Shown here: positions 18,501 to 26,249 of the stretch, one piece after another
Position numbering within the stretch: position 1 is the first letter of the stretch
How the letters are laid out: every line of letters begins with the position of its first letter
NCBI GenBank assembly: GCA_963842505.1
Contig: CAWJGZ010000004.1
Coordinates: 1,612,001 to 1,676,000, forward strand
Source: PALSA-129 sp963842505
Lineage (GTDB): Bacteria; Acidobacteriota; Terriglobia; Bryobacterales; Bryobacteraceae
Reading direction: 5' to 3'
Length of the DNA: 64,000 nucleotides
Notes under the pieces: model-generated
Seen by the model: only the letters and a program-made list of their open reading frames with translations
What the model was told of the DNA's origin: nothing
Databases searched by the model: none
Translations under genes and position numbers: made by a program

Positions 18501-19129
18501 CCCGCCAGCATGGTGCCCAGCGTTTCGATGGTTCCGGAAACCATGGTCGGAATCGGCCTGCCCAGTTCCCGGCGCAGCCGCTCGATCCCGGCCAGCGCCG
18601 CTTTCACGGCGCGCGTGTCGTTACAGGTTTCCACTGCCAGGATGTCGGCGCCGCCTTCGAGCAAACCCTTGGCGCGCTCGTAATAGGCTTCCATCAGTTG
18701 CGCGAACGTCACCCCGCCGACCACCGTGATCGATTTGGTGGTGGGACCCATCGACCCCATCACGAACCGCGGTTTGGCGCTCGTCGAGAATTCTTCCGCG
18801 GCTTGCCGTGCCAGCCGGGCCGCGGTCACGTTCAGCTCATATACGTCGTTCGCAAGTCCGTAGTCGCCCAGCGAAATGCGGTCGCAGTTGAAGGTGTTGG
18901 TTTCGATGGCGTCCGATCCCGCCGCCAGATAGGCGCGATGGATCTCCCGCACCACATCCGGCCGCGTGCGGTTCAGGTTCTCATTACAGCCTTCGAGCGC
19001 GGCCCCGCCGAAATCCGCGGCGGTGAGGCTGCGCTGTTGCAGCATGGTCCCCATGGCCCCGTCGAGGACCAGGACACGTTCATCCAGAATGTCGCCGAGC
19101 GCCTTCTGACGCTCCGAAGGTGTAGTCAT
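15584..19129 (-). CDS. metH: Cobalamin-dependent methionine synthase
   Basis: The 1181-residue enzyme moves a methyl group from methyltetrahydrofolate to homocysteine through enzyme-bound cobalamin. The modules come in the standard order. The homocysteine-binding barrel (about 1-320) carries the zinc ligands in NCGTG and GGCCGTTDAH. The pterin-binding domain follows (about 350-610; GERTNVIGS, NSINLEDGEEKF). Next are the cobalamin cap and B12-binding domain (about 640-880) with the histidine motif DVHDIGKN. The AdoMet reactivation domain fills the remainder (about 930-1181; YINPYMLFGRHLGYKG, FGYPACPNLDDQ). Length is close to that of E. coli MetH. It is a single-gene unit between two secreted-protein genes. 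No cobalamin riboswitch was recognised upstream, in a gap of only about 70 bases to the divergent gene. Confidence 0.97.
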   Translation of the reverse strand: MTTPSERQKALGDILDERVLVLDGAMGTMLQQRSLTAADFGGAALEGCNENLNRTRPDVVREIHRAYLAAGSDAIETNTFNCDRISLGDYGLANDVYELNVTAARLARQAAEEFSTSAKPRFVMGSMGPTTKSITVVGGVTFAQLMEAYYERAKGLLEGGADILAVETCNDTRAVKAALAGIERLRRELGRPIPTMVSGTIETLGTMLAGQTADAFCVSVLHADLLSIGLNCGTGPEFMTDHLRTISDMAPVRVSCYPNAGLPNEEGKYLETPASMAAQLERFLENGWLNIVGGCCGTTDAHIRAIARMAEGKRPRAIPGRAHRAYYSGIELVEAEESARPLIVGERTNVIGSRLFKNLVAEEKWEEASEIARRQVKNGAHIVDVCLQSADRDELADIDPFYDRLIRKIKVPVMIDTTDPRAIERVLTWCQGKSIINSINLEDGEEKFERVCPLAKRYGAALVVGSIDEDKLQAQAFTRERKLAVAERSYRLLTEKYGIPAEDLIFDPLVFPCATGDVNYIGAAVETIEGIRLIKEKLAYSKTVLGISNISFGLPAAAREVVNSVFLYYCTKAGLDLAIVNAEKLERFASIPEHERRLAESLLFNWPAVDAADESLRTAPEDWREQTAGQKAALNQWHIAAITEYFRKTGARVKQRAKDLPLDQRLANYIIEGTRDGLIPDLEKKRAEGTAPLEIINGPLMAGMAEVGRLFNNNELIVAEVLQSAEAMKAAVSHLEQFMVKADTAARGKVVLATVKGDVHDIGKNLVEIILSNNGYKVVNLGIKVPPETLIRACQEHQPDAIGLSGLLVKSTQQMVITATDLKTAGITAPLLVGGAALSEKFTRAKIAPAYGEAVCYAKDAMTGLSLMNRIVDPAARAAVLEAHKAVVDAAAEPPADGAAAPAGTRRSSKVRTDIPIPAAPYLERKLRDVPHLAEVWSYINPYMLFGRHLGYKGNFEKALVEHEPKALELFHNMEEVKKAAFHFMKVKAVWQFFEAERDGNSIHLFAPAGDRPIHTFLFGRQPREDGLCLSDYILEAEEGRRDHLALFVVTAGACVRQRSEEWKRAGEFFKAHAIQALAIETAEGAAEWLHRRIREDWGFPDPPTLTMHDRFTSKYRGKRYSFGYPACPNLDDQQGLFQLLRPEEAGVQLTEGMMMEPEASVSALVFHHPDCAYFTAAEAE

Positions 19130-19202
19130 AACAGGCGTGCTCTCGTCAGTTTAACAGGGGTGGCACGGTTGACGGCTTGCGCCGCCAGTGTATCCTGGGG
19201 AC

Positions 19203-19994
19203 ATGCGGTATTGGGTGATACTTCTCGCCGCGATAGCGGCCATTCCCGCGAGCGCTGACACGCGCTTCCGGGTTCGTCACATGACCCGTGACGACGTGCC
19301 CCTGGGCAAGGGCCAATGCGATATTCGCCTTCAAGTGGATGACCAGGTGGAAGTGACCGTGCGCGGCGACCTGGTTGTGATCCACACGATTTCCGGACAG
19401 GACGCCCGCGACGACGGCTCCGAATGCAATTTCCCGCTGCCCGACCACGAGGCCCGCGGCTTCAATTTCCAGGTGATCGAAAGCCGTAATACGACCCGCC
19501 TGGTAGAACAGCCCTCGCGTAGCAACGATTTCGCCGCCATAGTGCAAATCCGCGATCCTTCAAGCGGCTTCGGCCGCTATCACTTCCGCTTGACCTGGGA
19601 GACCGGCCCCGGCGCCGACCTGCGGCGCGAGGAACTCAGCCGTCACGACGAGAGTTTCGTCTGGAACAATGCCCTCAACTTCCAAGGCCGCGGGATGGGC
19701 GAAATGCGGATGAACGGCGCCGCGCCGCGCCGCCTGCGGGATGCAACCATCGATATCGATCGCGGCGGCCGGGTCGTCGTCTCTTTCCGCGGCGAAGGGC
19801 CGCGCCCGGTGGTGTTCACCGGCGCCGTAATCGGGCGTGAGGCCGGGCGTCTGAAAGCGGATATGGTGACCGAAGACGGCCGCCTGCACGGCCCCATGTA
19901 CCTCTCGGTGGACGATCGCCAGAACATCAACAGCATCACGCTCGAGGCCACCGACGGCCGCGACCGCCTGCATTTGGCGTGGAATCGGCGGTAG
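19203..19994 (+). CDS. Secreted protein of unknown function
   Basis: The 263-residue protein has a signal peptide (YWVILLAAIAAIPASA) and is divergent from metH. The mature part is rich in beta-strand patterns with charged residues (RFRVRHMTRDDVPLGKGQCD, GRYHFRLTWETG), with only two cysteines, and ends with repeats of the type GRLHGPMYLSVDDRQNINSI. It gives no recognisable family; it may be a beta-sandwich domain exposed outside the inner membrane. The ATG at 19203 is preferred to the in-frame GTG at 19188 because it begins at the signal peptide and has TGGGG just upstream. Confidence 0.65.
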   Translation: MRYWVILLAAIAAIPASADTRFRVRHMTRDDVPLGKGQCDIRLQVDDQVEVTVRGDLVVIHTISGQDARDDGSECNFPLPDHEARGFNFQVIESRNTTRLVEQPSRSNDFAAIVQIRDPSSGFGRYHFRLTWETGPGADLRREELSRHDESFVWNNALNFQGRGMGEMRMNGAAPRRLRDATIDIDRGGRVVVSFRGEGPRPVVFTGAVIGREAGRLKADMVTEDGRLHGPMYLSVDDRQNINSITLEATDGRDRLHLAWNRR

Positions 19995-20010
19995 CTGAAA
20001 GAAGAGAGCT

Positions 20011-20037
20011 TTTTGAAAAGCGCGCGGCGGCGCCGCG
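20011..20037 (-). terminator. Possible terminator for hflX
   Basis: On the minus strand the hairpin CGCGGC, loop GCC, GCCGCG (20023-20037) is followed by GCGCTTTTCAAAA. This lies about 35 bases past the hflX stop codon and before the convergent secreted-protein gene. The T-run is short, so the call is tentative. Confidence 0.4.
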
Positions 20038-20072
20038 TCAAAAACCAGGTGACCGGTGGCGGGCTGCCATCA

Positions 20073-21302
20073 TCACGAACGCCGGTCCGCCAGACGCCGT
20101 TCGAGCGATTCCGGAATCTCCGCTTCGACTTCGCAACGATCCCCGCTATAGCGCGTCTCGAGCACCTTGCCGAATTCATGCAGCAACGCCAGCGTAGCGC
20201 CATCCCCGGCGGATAAATGAAAAGTGGCGTTCACGATCGGATCGAACGGCAGAAGCTCGTCGATCGCCCGCAGCAGTCCATCCATACCTGCCCCGGTGAG
20301 CGCCGAAATGGCCACCGCGCGCGCGTCCCCATGGCTGGAGCTGCCCGTGAGCAGCCGCCGTCTCACGGCTTCCGCCTCGCCGGCGCACGCACCGCTCACG
20401 CGATCGATCTTGTTGAGAACCAGGATCTGCGGAATGGCCGCGGCGCCAATATCGGCCAGAACCTGAAACACATGCGCGGTGTGCTCGGCGGCGGCGGGAG
20501 CCGAGACATCCACCACGTGTAACACCAGAGCCGCGTCTTTCACTTCCTCCAGCGTGGCGCGGAAAGCCTTGACCAACGTAGTGGGGAGATTGCGAATGAA
20601 GCCCACCGTGTCACTCACCAGGACCCGCCGGCGCGACGGCAGTTGGAGCGGCCGCACGGTGGGATCGAGCGTGGCAAACATGCGCGCATCGGCCAGCACG
20701 CCGGCGCGCGTGAGGCGATTGAACAACGTGGACTTGCCGGCGTTGGTATAACCGGCCAGCGCCAGAGTGGCCAGCGGCACCGCACTGCGGCGGCGGCGAT
20801 GCAGAGCCCGTCCCGCGCGAACCGCGTCCAGCGAGTCCCCGATCACCTTGATGCGTTTGGCGATCCGCCGGCGGTCGGTTTCGAGCTTGGTTTCCCCAGG
20901 ACCGCGCGTGCCGATGCCGCCGCCCAGCCGCGACATCTCGACGCCCCGCCCGCTCAGCCGCGGCAGCAGGTAGTTCAACTGCGCCAACTCCACCTGCAGG
21001 CGGCCTTCGCGCGTGCGGGCGCGAGAAGCAAAAATGTCCAGGATCAACTGCGTGCGGTCGATCACTTTGCAGCCGATGGCTTTTTCCAGGTTGCGTTGCT
21101 GCGTCGGTGTGAGTTCGTGATCGAAGATCACCAGGCCGGCGCCCGAGGATTGGACTTCGGCGCGCAGTTCTTCCACTTTGCCTTCGCCGATCAGCGTCGC
21201 CGCTTCCGGACCGGGGCGGGCTTGCAGAAACCGGCCGGCGGTCTCGGCGCCCGCGGTGGACGCCAATTCGCTCAGCTCGTCGAGAGAGTCCTCTGCCGTC
21301 AC
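20073..21302 (-). CDS. hflX: Ribosome-associated GTPase HflX (start codon unresolved)
   Basis: HflX binds and splits stalled ribosomes and hydrolyses GTP. The 409 residues from the GTG at 21302 include the HflX N-terminal domain (about 1-125, with FDHELTPTQQRNLEKAIGCK and DRTQLILDIFASRARTREG). The glycine-rich linker is GRGVEMSRLGGGIGTRGPGE. The G domain follows with GYTNAGKST, DTVGFI and NKID. Homologous sequence continues upstream of the GTG in the same frame (ERAILAGVQW), which is the usual HflX beginning, yet no ATG, GTG or TTG exists between it and the hfq stop at 21393. A CTG at 21353 or readthrough of the hfq amber codon are the alternatives. The gene follows hfq, as in many bacteria. 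Confidence 0.92.
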   Translation of the reverse strand: MTAEDSLDELSELASTAGAETAGRFLQARPGPEAATLIGEGKVEELRAEVQSSGAGLVIFDHELTPTQQRNLEKAIGCKVIDRTQLILDIFASRARTREGRLQVELAQLNYLLPRLSGRGVEMSRLGGGIGTRGPGETKLETDRRRIAKRIKVIGDSLDAVRAGRALHRRRRSAVPLATLALAGYTNAGKSTLFNRLTRAGVLADARMFATLDPTVRPLQLPSRRRVLVSDTVGFIRNLPTTLVKAFRATLEEVKDAALVLHVVDVSAPAAAEHTAHVFQVLADIGAAAIPQILVLNKIDRVSGACAGEAEAVRRRLLTGSSSHGDARAVAISALTGAGMDGLLRAIDELLPFDPIVNATFHLSAGDGATLALLHEFGKVLETRYSGDRCEVEAEIPESLERRLADRRS

Positions 21303-21392
21303 TCCGCCGGGCCGCCGGGAAGCGCCTCGGGTCTTCCACTGGACGCCGGCCAGGATAGCGCGCTCGCGGGCGGGGTTCGGAAGCTGCGTGGT

Positions 21393-21698
21393 CTAGGCCT
21401 CCGGCGGCTCGGAGTGCGTCGGCAAAGCCGGCGCGGAACCGGCCACGGCGCCGGTGGCAGCCACCTGCGGACTGGCCCCGTAGGAGTGGGATGACCGCTG
21501 TGTGACAACCGTCGAAATGGCGTGTTTGAAAATCAGTTGCTCCTGGTTATTGGTTTCAAGCACCAGAGAGTACTTATCGAAGCTTTTGATCCGGCCCGAG
21601 AGTTTGACGCCGCTCATGAGGTAAATGGTGAGGGCAATCTTATCCTTGCGTGCGTTGTTCAAAAAGCTGTCCTGAATATTCTGCGCCGGCTTCTCCAT
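21393..21698 (-). CDS. hfq: RNA chaperone Hfq
   Basis: The 101-residue protein contains the complete Sm fold: the first motif is IALTIYLMSGVKLSGRIKSF and the second is the FKHAISTV signature (YKHAIST in many relatives). The tail of about 30 residues is Ala/Pro/Ser-rich, like the disordered Hfq tail. Hfq forms hexamers that pair small RNAs with mRNAs. The ATG at 21698 has GGGGGG upstream. The gene ends in TAG, and the following in-frame codons encode the start of HflX. Confidence 0.95.
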   Translation of the reverse strand: MEKPAQNIQDSFLNNARKDKIALTIYLMSGVKLSGRIKSFDKYSLVLETNNQEQLIFKHAISTVVTQRSSHSYGASPQVAATGAVAGSAPALPTHSEPPEA

Positions 21699-21825
21699 AG
21701 ACCCCCCAGCCCTTTCGGGAAAATGAAACAGTGTAACAATTAGCCTTAGTATTGTACCCCGATTCAAGTGGCCTCGTGCGGCCCGCGGCCCCATGCCGCC
21801 GCGGCGCCCCACGTTAGCGGGCGCG

Positions 21826-22125
21826 CTACTCTTCTTCGTGCTCCGCGGCCGCTGCCACCGGCGAGGAATCCGCCATGGCGGCCATTTCATCGCGGGTCAG
21901 GTAGCGCTGCCGCGCCGGATTCTTCGGATCGGCGACAGCCGGCTCCAGCACAAATTGCGAAGTCAATTCCAATTCCGTTTCGAGATGGAAATCGGGGACG
22001 CCGCGCAGAGCCGGAACCTGCGCCACGCCATCCGGGTTGACCACACACTCCAGACCGTTCGAAATCTGGAATCGGATTCGGAGTTGTTGGCGGATTGCGA
22101 TCTTGCGCAAATCCACCAGCTTCAT
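21826..22125 (-). CDS. Small conserved-looking protein of unknown function
   Basis: The 99-residue acidic protein begins MKLVDLRKIAIRQQLRIRF, contains the segment LTRDEMAAMAD and ends in a Glu-rich tail (AEHEEE). The start at 22125 overlaps the stop of the zinc-finger gene upstream by four bases (ATGA), so the two are probably translated together. No family was recognised. The lack of a signal peptide or membrane segment points to the cytoplasm. Confidence 0.6.
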   Translation of the reverse strand: MKLVDLRKIAIRQQLRIRFQISNGLECVVNPDGVAQVPALRGVPDFHLETELELTSQFVLEPAVADPKNPARQRYLTRDEMAAMADSSPVAAAAEHEEE

Positions 22126-22532
22126 CGGTCGGCTTCCTGGAACTCCACCATCTCGCCGTCGGCGATGCGCGCGGCGATCCGTTCCTGGCACGTGACACAG
22201 TACCGCGCCCACGGCACCGCCTCCAGGCGCTTGGCGGAAATCGGCTCATCGCATTCCAGGCAAATCCCGTAAGTGCCTTGGTCGATGCGGTCCAGAGCGT
22301 CGGCGATCTCGCGCAGCAACTTCATGTCGATGGTGTTGCGATTCAGGAAGATCCACTCTTCGTGATGCTGCTGGCTGAGGTCCCCTTCGTCCGACGGCAC
22401 ATCCAGCCGAGCTACCACCTGGGCCGCCTTCTGGGCGGACATGCTGTTACGGACTTCCTCGGCCTTCCGCTCGAGAATCTTCCGGTACGGGGCCAGCTTC
22501 AACTTCGGTCCGTTTTTCATAATCGTATTCAT
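22122..22532 (-). CDS. DksA/TraR-type C4 zinc-finger protein
   Basis: The 136-residue protein has the DksA/TraR arrangement: an N-terminal coiled-coil region (about 10-80) with acidic residues, then a zinc finger GICLECDEPI...YCVTCQE, two CXXC pairs 17 residues apart. Such proteins insert into the RNA polymerase secondary channel and alter initiation, often with ppGpp. The gene overlaps the next small gene by four bases. Whether this is a true DksA or a shorter relative cannot be settled here; length is close to DksA, and the finger is the classical four-cysteine form. Confidence 0.85.
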   Translation of the reverse strand: MNTIMKNGPKLKLAPYRKILERKAEEVRNSMSAQKAAQVVARLDVPSDEGDLSQQHHEEWIFLNRNTIDMKLLREIADALDRIDQGTYGICLECDEPISAKRLEAVPWARYCVTCQERIAARIADGEMVEFQEADR

Positions 22533-22671
22533 TTCTCTAAAATTGCTGCAAGTCCAATCAGAAGGATATGACGCAGAACCGCGACTAAAAGTTGCAGAGT
22601 TCCAGCGGGGTCCCAGCGGAGAGGATCAAAAAGTATAACCGCCCGCGCACAAGAAAGTCAAATGCGGGGCT

Positions 22672-23646
22672 TTATTTGACCTTTCGGATGGCCTCGGTCA
22701 GTTCGGGCACAATCTGAAACAGATCGCCCACAATGCCGTAATCAGCCACTTCGAAAATAGGCGCATTGGCATCTTTGTTGATCGCCACGATGGTACGCGA
22801 CCCCTTCATGCCGACAAGGTGCTGAATCGCACCTGAAATACCCACCGCCAGATACATCTTGGGCGTCACCGTCTGTCCCGAACTGCCCACCTGCCGTTCC
22901 ATGGGTAGCCAGCCGGCGTCACAGATGGGACGCGAAGCCGCCAGTTCGGCGCCCAGAACATCCGCCAGCTTCTGGACCAGCGGAAGGTTATCGGCCTCCT
23001 TGATGCCTCGGCCCACCGAGACGATGATTTCGGCGGCGCCCAGATCCACCGCGCGCTGCGATTCGCGAAACGGCGCTTGTGGACGCGTTCGGATCTGATC
23101 CGCGGAGAGCCGCGGTGCGAACGCCTCCACCGTGGCTGTGCCTTCCGTTACCTGGTCCGCGCGATAGGCGCCGGCTTGCAACGATGCGAAATGCGGGCCA
23201 TCGCCCATGAACCGCACATCCACGTTCACCTTGCCTTGAAAAAGCTGCCGCACCAATACCATCTGCCCGTTTTCGATGCGGTGCGAGACCGCGTCGCTCA
23301 CCGCTACACGGCCGAACGAAGTGGCCAGCTTGGGCAGGAAGTCGCGGACCTGGTACGTGTGCGGGAACAGCACCAGCGAGGGCTGCGCGCGCTCGATGAG
23401 CTGGCCGAGAGCCAGCGAATACCCGTCCGGTGTGTACTCATCCAGCAGCTCGTGTTCAACGGCGTAAACTTTATCCAGTTGCTTCGTGGCCAGTTCGGCG
23501 GCGAGCGGCGCCGTTCCCCGGCCCACCACCGCGGCCGACGCCGTGGCGCCCAGTTGCGCGGCGAATTGCTGCGCCGCGGCCAGGGTCTCGAACGACATGC
23601 GGTGCCACTGGCCGTGGCGCTGTTCCACTACGGCGAGGATGTTCAT
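22672..23646 (-). CDS. etfA: Electron transfer flavoprotein alpha subunit
   Basis: The 324-residue protein is the FAD-binding ETF subunit. The signature region lies near the C-terminus: VGSSGQTVTPKMYLAVGISG, then AIQHLVGMKGSRTIVAINKD and FEVADYGIVGDLFQIVPEL. ETF takes electrons from acyl-CoA and related dehydrogenases and passes them to the quinone pool. Its start overlaps the etfB stop by four bases (ATGA). Confidence 0.96.
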   Translation of the reverse strand: MNILAVVEQRHGQWHRMSFETLAAAQQFAAQLGATASAAVVGRGTAPLAAELATKQLDKVYAVEHELLDEYTPDGYSLALGQLIERAQPSLVLFPHTYQVRDFLPKLATSFGRVAVSDAVSHRIENGQMVLVRQLFQGKVNVDVRFMGDGPHFASLQAGAYRADQVTEGTATVEAFAPRLSADQIRTRPQAPFRESQRAVDLGAAEIIVSVGRGIKEADNLPLVQKLADVLGAELAASRPICDAGWLPMERQVGSSGQTVTPKMYLAVGISGAIQHLVGMKGSRTIVAINKDANAPIFEVADYGIVGDLFQIVPELTEAIRKVK

Positions 23647-24413
23647 ATAACCCGCGCCTCGAATTTCAGCTTCTCCACCAGTTGAGCGGCGGCCTCTTTG
23701 GGGCTGCCTTCGAAGAGTTGCGTGCGCTTGGTGCGTTCTGGAAGATAGACGCGATCGAAAGCAATCGTGGGCGCCGCCGCGCCAACGCCCAGGTCGGCCG
23801 CACTCACACGGCGGACTTCCTTGGTCTTGGCTTTCTTGATGCCCATCAGCGTCGCGTAACGCAGCTTGCTGAACCCCGATTGAATACTCAGCAACGCCGG
23901 TAGCGGCATATCCACCAGTTGGAACCAGCCATCTTCGAGCTCGCGCTTCACCCGGATGCCGGAATCGCGCTTTTCCACCTGCATGATGATGGTGGCGTGC
24001 GGCACGCCCAACAGTTCCGCCAGGATCGGGCCAGCTTGTCCATAGCCCAGATCGTCGGACTGCAGACCGGTAAGAACCAGGTCGGGCGCCTCCGCCTTGA
24101 GAGCAGCAGCCAGCAGCCGGCAGGTCGATAGCGGGTCGGCGGAAGAGAGATCCTCTTCGATGTGGATCGCCCGGTCGGCGCCCTTGGCCAAGGCTTCGCG
24201 GATGGTTTGCGCCACCCTCGGCGGTCCGGCGGATAGAGCTACCACTTCGCCGCCGTGGGCTTCCTTGAGCTGTAAGGCAGCTTCCAGGGCGTACGCATCC
24301 GGCTCGTTGATTTCATAAGCCAGGTCGGTTTCGTCAATCCACTGGCTGGAAGCGGCAATCCGAAGCTGCGAATCGCGCGCCGCAACTTGTTTGATCGCGA
24401 CCACGATCTTCAT
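23643..24413 (-). CDS. etfB: Electron transfer flavoprotein beta subunit
   Basis: The 256-residue protein starts MKIVVAIKQVAARDSQLRI and contains YEINEPDAYALEAALQLKE, GADRAIHIEEDL, the ETF beta segment LVLTGLQSDDLGYGQAGPIL, and the late motif MGIKKAKTKEVRRVSAADLG. It forms the AMP-binding half of ETF. It is followed by etfA in a four-base overlap and lies 16 bases after fabF, so fatty acid synthesis and ETF genes may be co-transcribed. Confidence 0.96.
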   Translation of the reverse strand: MKIVVAIKQVAARDSQLRIAASSQWIDETDLAYEINEPDAYALEAALQLKEAHGGEVVALSAGPPRVAQTIREALAKGADRAIHIEEDLSSADPLSTCRLLAAALKAEAPDLVLTGLQSDDLGYGQAGPILAELLGVPHATIIMQVEKRDSGIRVKRELEDGWFQLVDMPLPALLSIQSGFSKLRYATLMGIKKAKTKEVRRVSAADLGVGAAAPTIAFDRVYLPERTKRTQLFEGSPKEAAAQLVEKLKFEARVI

Positions 24414-24429
24414 AAGGCGACCCTGCCGC

Positions 24430-25671
24430 TCATGCCTGGTATCTCTTAAAAATCAGGCACCCATTGGTCCCGCCGAAGCCAAAGCTGTTCGAAAGGACAT
24501 ATTCAATCTTCATCGGGCGGGCGTGCAGCGGAATGTAATCCAGGTCGCAACCCGCGTCGGGGTTTTCCAAGTTGGCGGTGGGCGGCGCAATCTGGTCGCG
24601 CAGCGCCAGTACACAGATGCCGGCTTCGATACCGCCGGCGCCGCCCAGCAGGTGGCCGGTCATCGACTTGGTGGAGCTTACGGCGACCTTGTACGCATGG
24701 TCGCCGAAAGCGCGCTTGATGGCAACCGTCTCGGCGCGGTCGCCCACATCCGTGGAAGTGCCGTGCGCGTTGATGTAATCCACCTGCTGCGGCTGAATTC
24801 CGGCGTCGCGCATGGCGTTACGCATCACGCGGAAGGCGCCATCGCCGTCGTCCGGCGGCGCGGTCACATGGTAAGCGTCGCCGCTCATCCCGTAACCCAC
24901 AATCTCGGCCAGGATGTTCGCGCCGCGGGCGCGTGCCATTTCCAGTTCTTCCAGCACCAGCATACCCGCGCCTTCGCCCACCACGAAGCCGTCGCGGTCT
25001 TTGTCCCACGGGCGCGAAGCGCGCTCCGGCTCGTCATTGCGCGTGGAAAGCGCGCGCATGGCCGCGAACCCGCCAATGCCCATGGGCGTCACAGCCGCTT
25101 CCGTGCCGCCACAGATCATGGCGTCGGCATCGCCCCGCTGGATCATGCGGAATGAATCGCCGATGGAATGCGAGCTGGTGGTGCAGGCCGTCGCCGTAGC
25201 CGAGTTCGGCCCCTTCGCGCCGGTCCGCATCGAGACGTAGCCCGACGCGAGATTGATGATGGTCGCCGGAATGAAGAACGGCGAGATGCGGCGCGGCCCG
25301 TGCAGCAGCAGCGTCTGGTGTTCGCGCTCGATCACTTCGAACCCGCCAATCCCGCTGCCAATATACACGCCCACCTGTTCGGCGATCTCCGGCGTCACCT
25401 TCAGGCCGGAGCTCGCCATGGCGAAATCCGCCGCCGCGATGGCGAACTGGATGAACCGCCCCATCTTCTTGATTTCTTTTTTCTCAATGTAGGCGGCGGG
25501 ATCGAAGCCCTTCACCTCCCCCGCTATGCGGCAGGAAAATGCAGTTGCGTCGAACTGCGTGATGGGGCCAATACCAGACTTGCCCGCGAGGATTGCCTCC
25601 CAGGAGCTGCCGGTCCCGATGCCCAGCGGCGTCAATAGTCCGACGCCGGTCACTACCACTCTACGCGTCAA
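24430..25671 (-). CDS. fabF: Beta-ketoacyl-ACP synthase II
   Basis: The 413-residue condensing enzyme extends acyl-ACP with malonyl-ACP. The catalytic triad is visible: Cys163 (TATACTTSSHS), a histidine at about 304 (INAHGTSTDVGD) and another at about 341 (KSMTGHLLGGAG). The ending NSFGFGGTNGCLIFKR is typical. The start is a TTG at 25671, supported by GGAGGAG seven bases upstream and by the MTRRVVVTGVG beginning. It follows acpP by 27 bases. Confidence 0.96.
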   Translation of the reverse strand: MTRRVVVTGVGLLTPLGIGTGSSWEAILAGKSGIGPITQFDATAFSCRIAGEVKGFDPAAYIEKKEIKKMGRFIQFAIAAADFAMASSGLKVTPEIAEQVGVYIGSGIGGFEVIEREHQTLLLHGPRRISPFFIPATIINLASGYVSMRTGAKGPNSATATACTTSSHSIGDSFRMIQRGDADAMICGGTEAAVTPMGIGGFAAMRALSTRNDEPERASRPWDKDRDGFVVGEGAGMLVLEELEMARARGANILAEIVGYGMSGDAYHVTAPPDDGDGAFRVMRNAMRDAGIQPQQVDYINAHGTSTDVGDRAETVAIKRAFGDHAYKVAVSSTKSMTGHLLGGAGGIEAGICVLALRDQIAPPTANLENPDAGCDLDYIPLHARPMKIEYVLSNSFGFGGTNGCLIFKRYQA

Positions 25672-25698
25672 AACGAGTCTCCTCCGTCAGCCTGCCAG

Positions 25699-25938
25699 CT
25701 ATTTCTTGGAGGTCTTGTTCTCAATGTATTCGACAGCGTCCTTGACGGTAGTGATTTTCTCGGCGTCCTCGTCGGGAATCTCCAGTTCGAAGGCTTCCTC
25801 GAAAGCCATGACCAGTTCGACGATATCCAACGAATCGGCGCCCAGGTCGTCAACGAAAGAGGCGTTGCTGTCCACTTGGCTCTCGTCGACACCGAGTTGC
25901 TCGACAATTATCTGCTTCACCTTCTGCTCAACTGCCAT
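25699..25938 (-). CDS. acpP: Acyl carrier protein
   Basis: The 79-residue acidic protein has the phosphopantetheine attachment site Ser36 in LGADSLDIVELVMAFEEAF and standard ACP length. It carries growing acyl chains in fatty acid synthesis. The ATG has a strong AGGAGG upstream. It is the first gene of the acpP-fabF-etfB-etfA run. A phosphopantetheinyl transferase that could charge carrier proteins lies at 46034-46840. Confidence 0.97.
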   Translation of the reverse strand: MAVEQKVKQIIVEQLGVDESQVDSNASFVDDLGADSLDIVELVMAFEEAFELEIPDEDAEKITTVKDAVEYIENKTSKK

Positions 25939-26249
25939 GAATCCTCCTGGGATTTTGTGAACGCGTTGATTTTAGCGACCTTTGCGGAGCTTTCGCAAGC
26001 GCGACCGGAAATTGAGATCGGCCCGCCCTCCGGAACACACTATTCTGACACGATTTGGTCTGAAATGTGGGGCGCTGGCCGACAGCTCTTCCATGGGTGG
26101 CCGAAATCCACCAAGGGCGGTGCATTCCAGCCACCGCCTCAGATGATTCCTGCTTTATTTTTCAATTACTTCCAGCCGGAAACAAATTGGTGAAACAGAT
26201 GCACTGCACATCCACGTCGAACATTATGTACGACAACAGGCAGGCAACT
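25939..26249. promoter_or_regulatory. Divergent intergenic region between acpP and a secreted-protein gene
   Basis: These 311 bases should hold the promoters for acpP (minus strand) and the following plus-strand gene. I see the acpP ribosome binding site and no other motif that I would name. The segment from about 26040 to 26250 is noticeably less GC-rich than the flanking genes. Confidence 0.4.

Noticed and set aside
19130..19202. Possible cobalamin riboswitch in front of metH
   Set aside because: The gap to the divergent gene is only about 70 bases, too short for the known cobalamin riboswitch, and no B12-box sequence was seen.
15623..19258. A 1211-codon open frame on the plus strand opposite methionine synthase
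   Set aside because: It has no domain, odd composition rich in Arg, Gly and His, and is fully antisense to a clearly conserved enzyme. It is a by-product of high GC.
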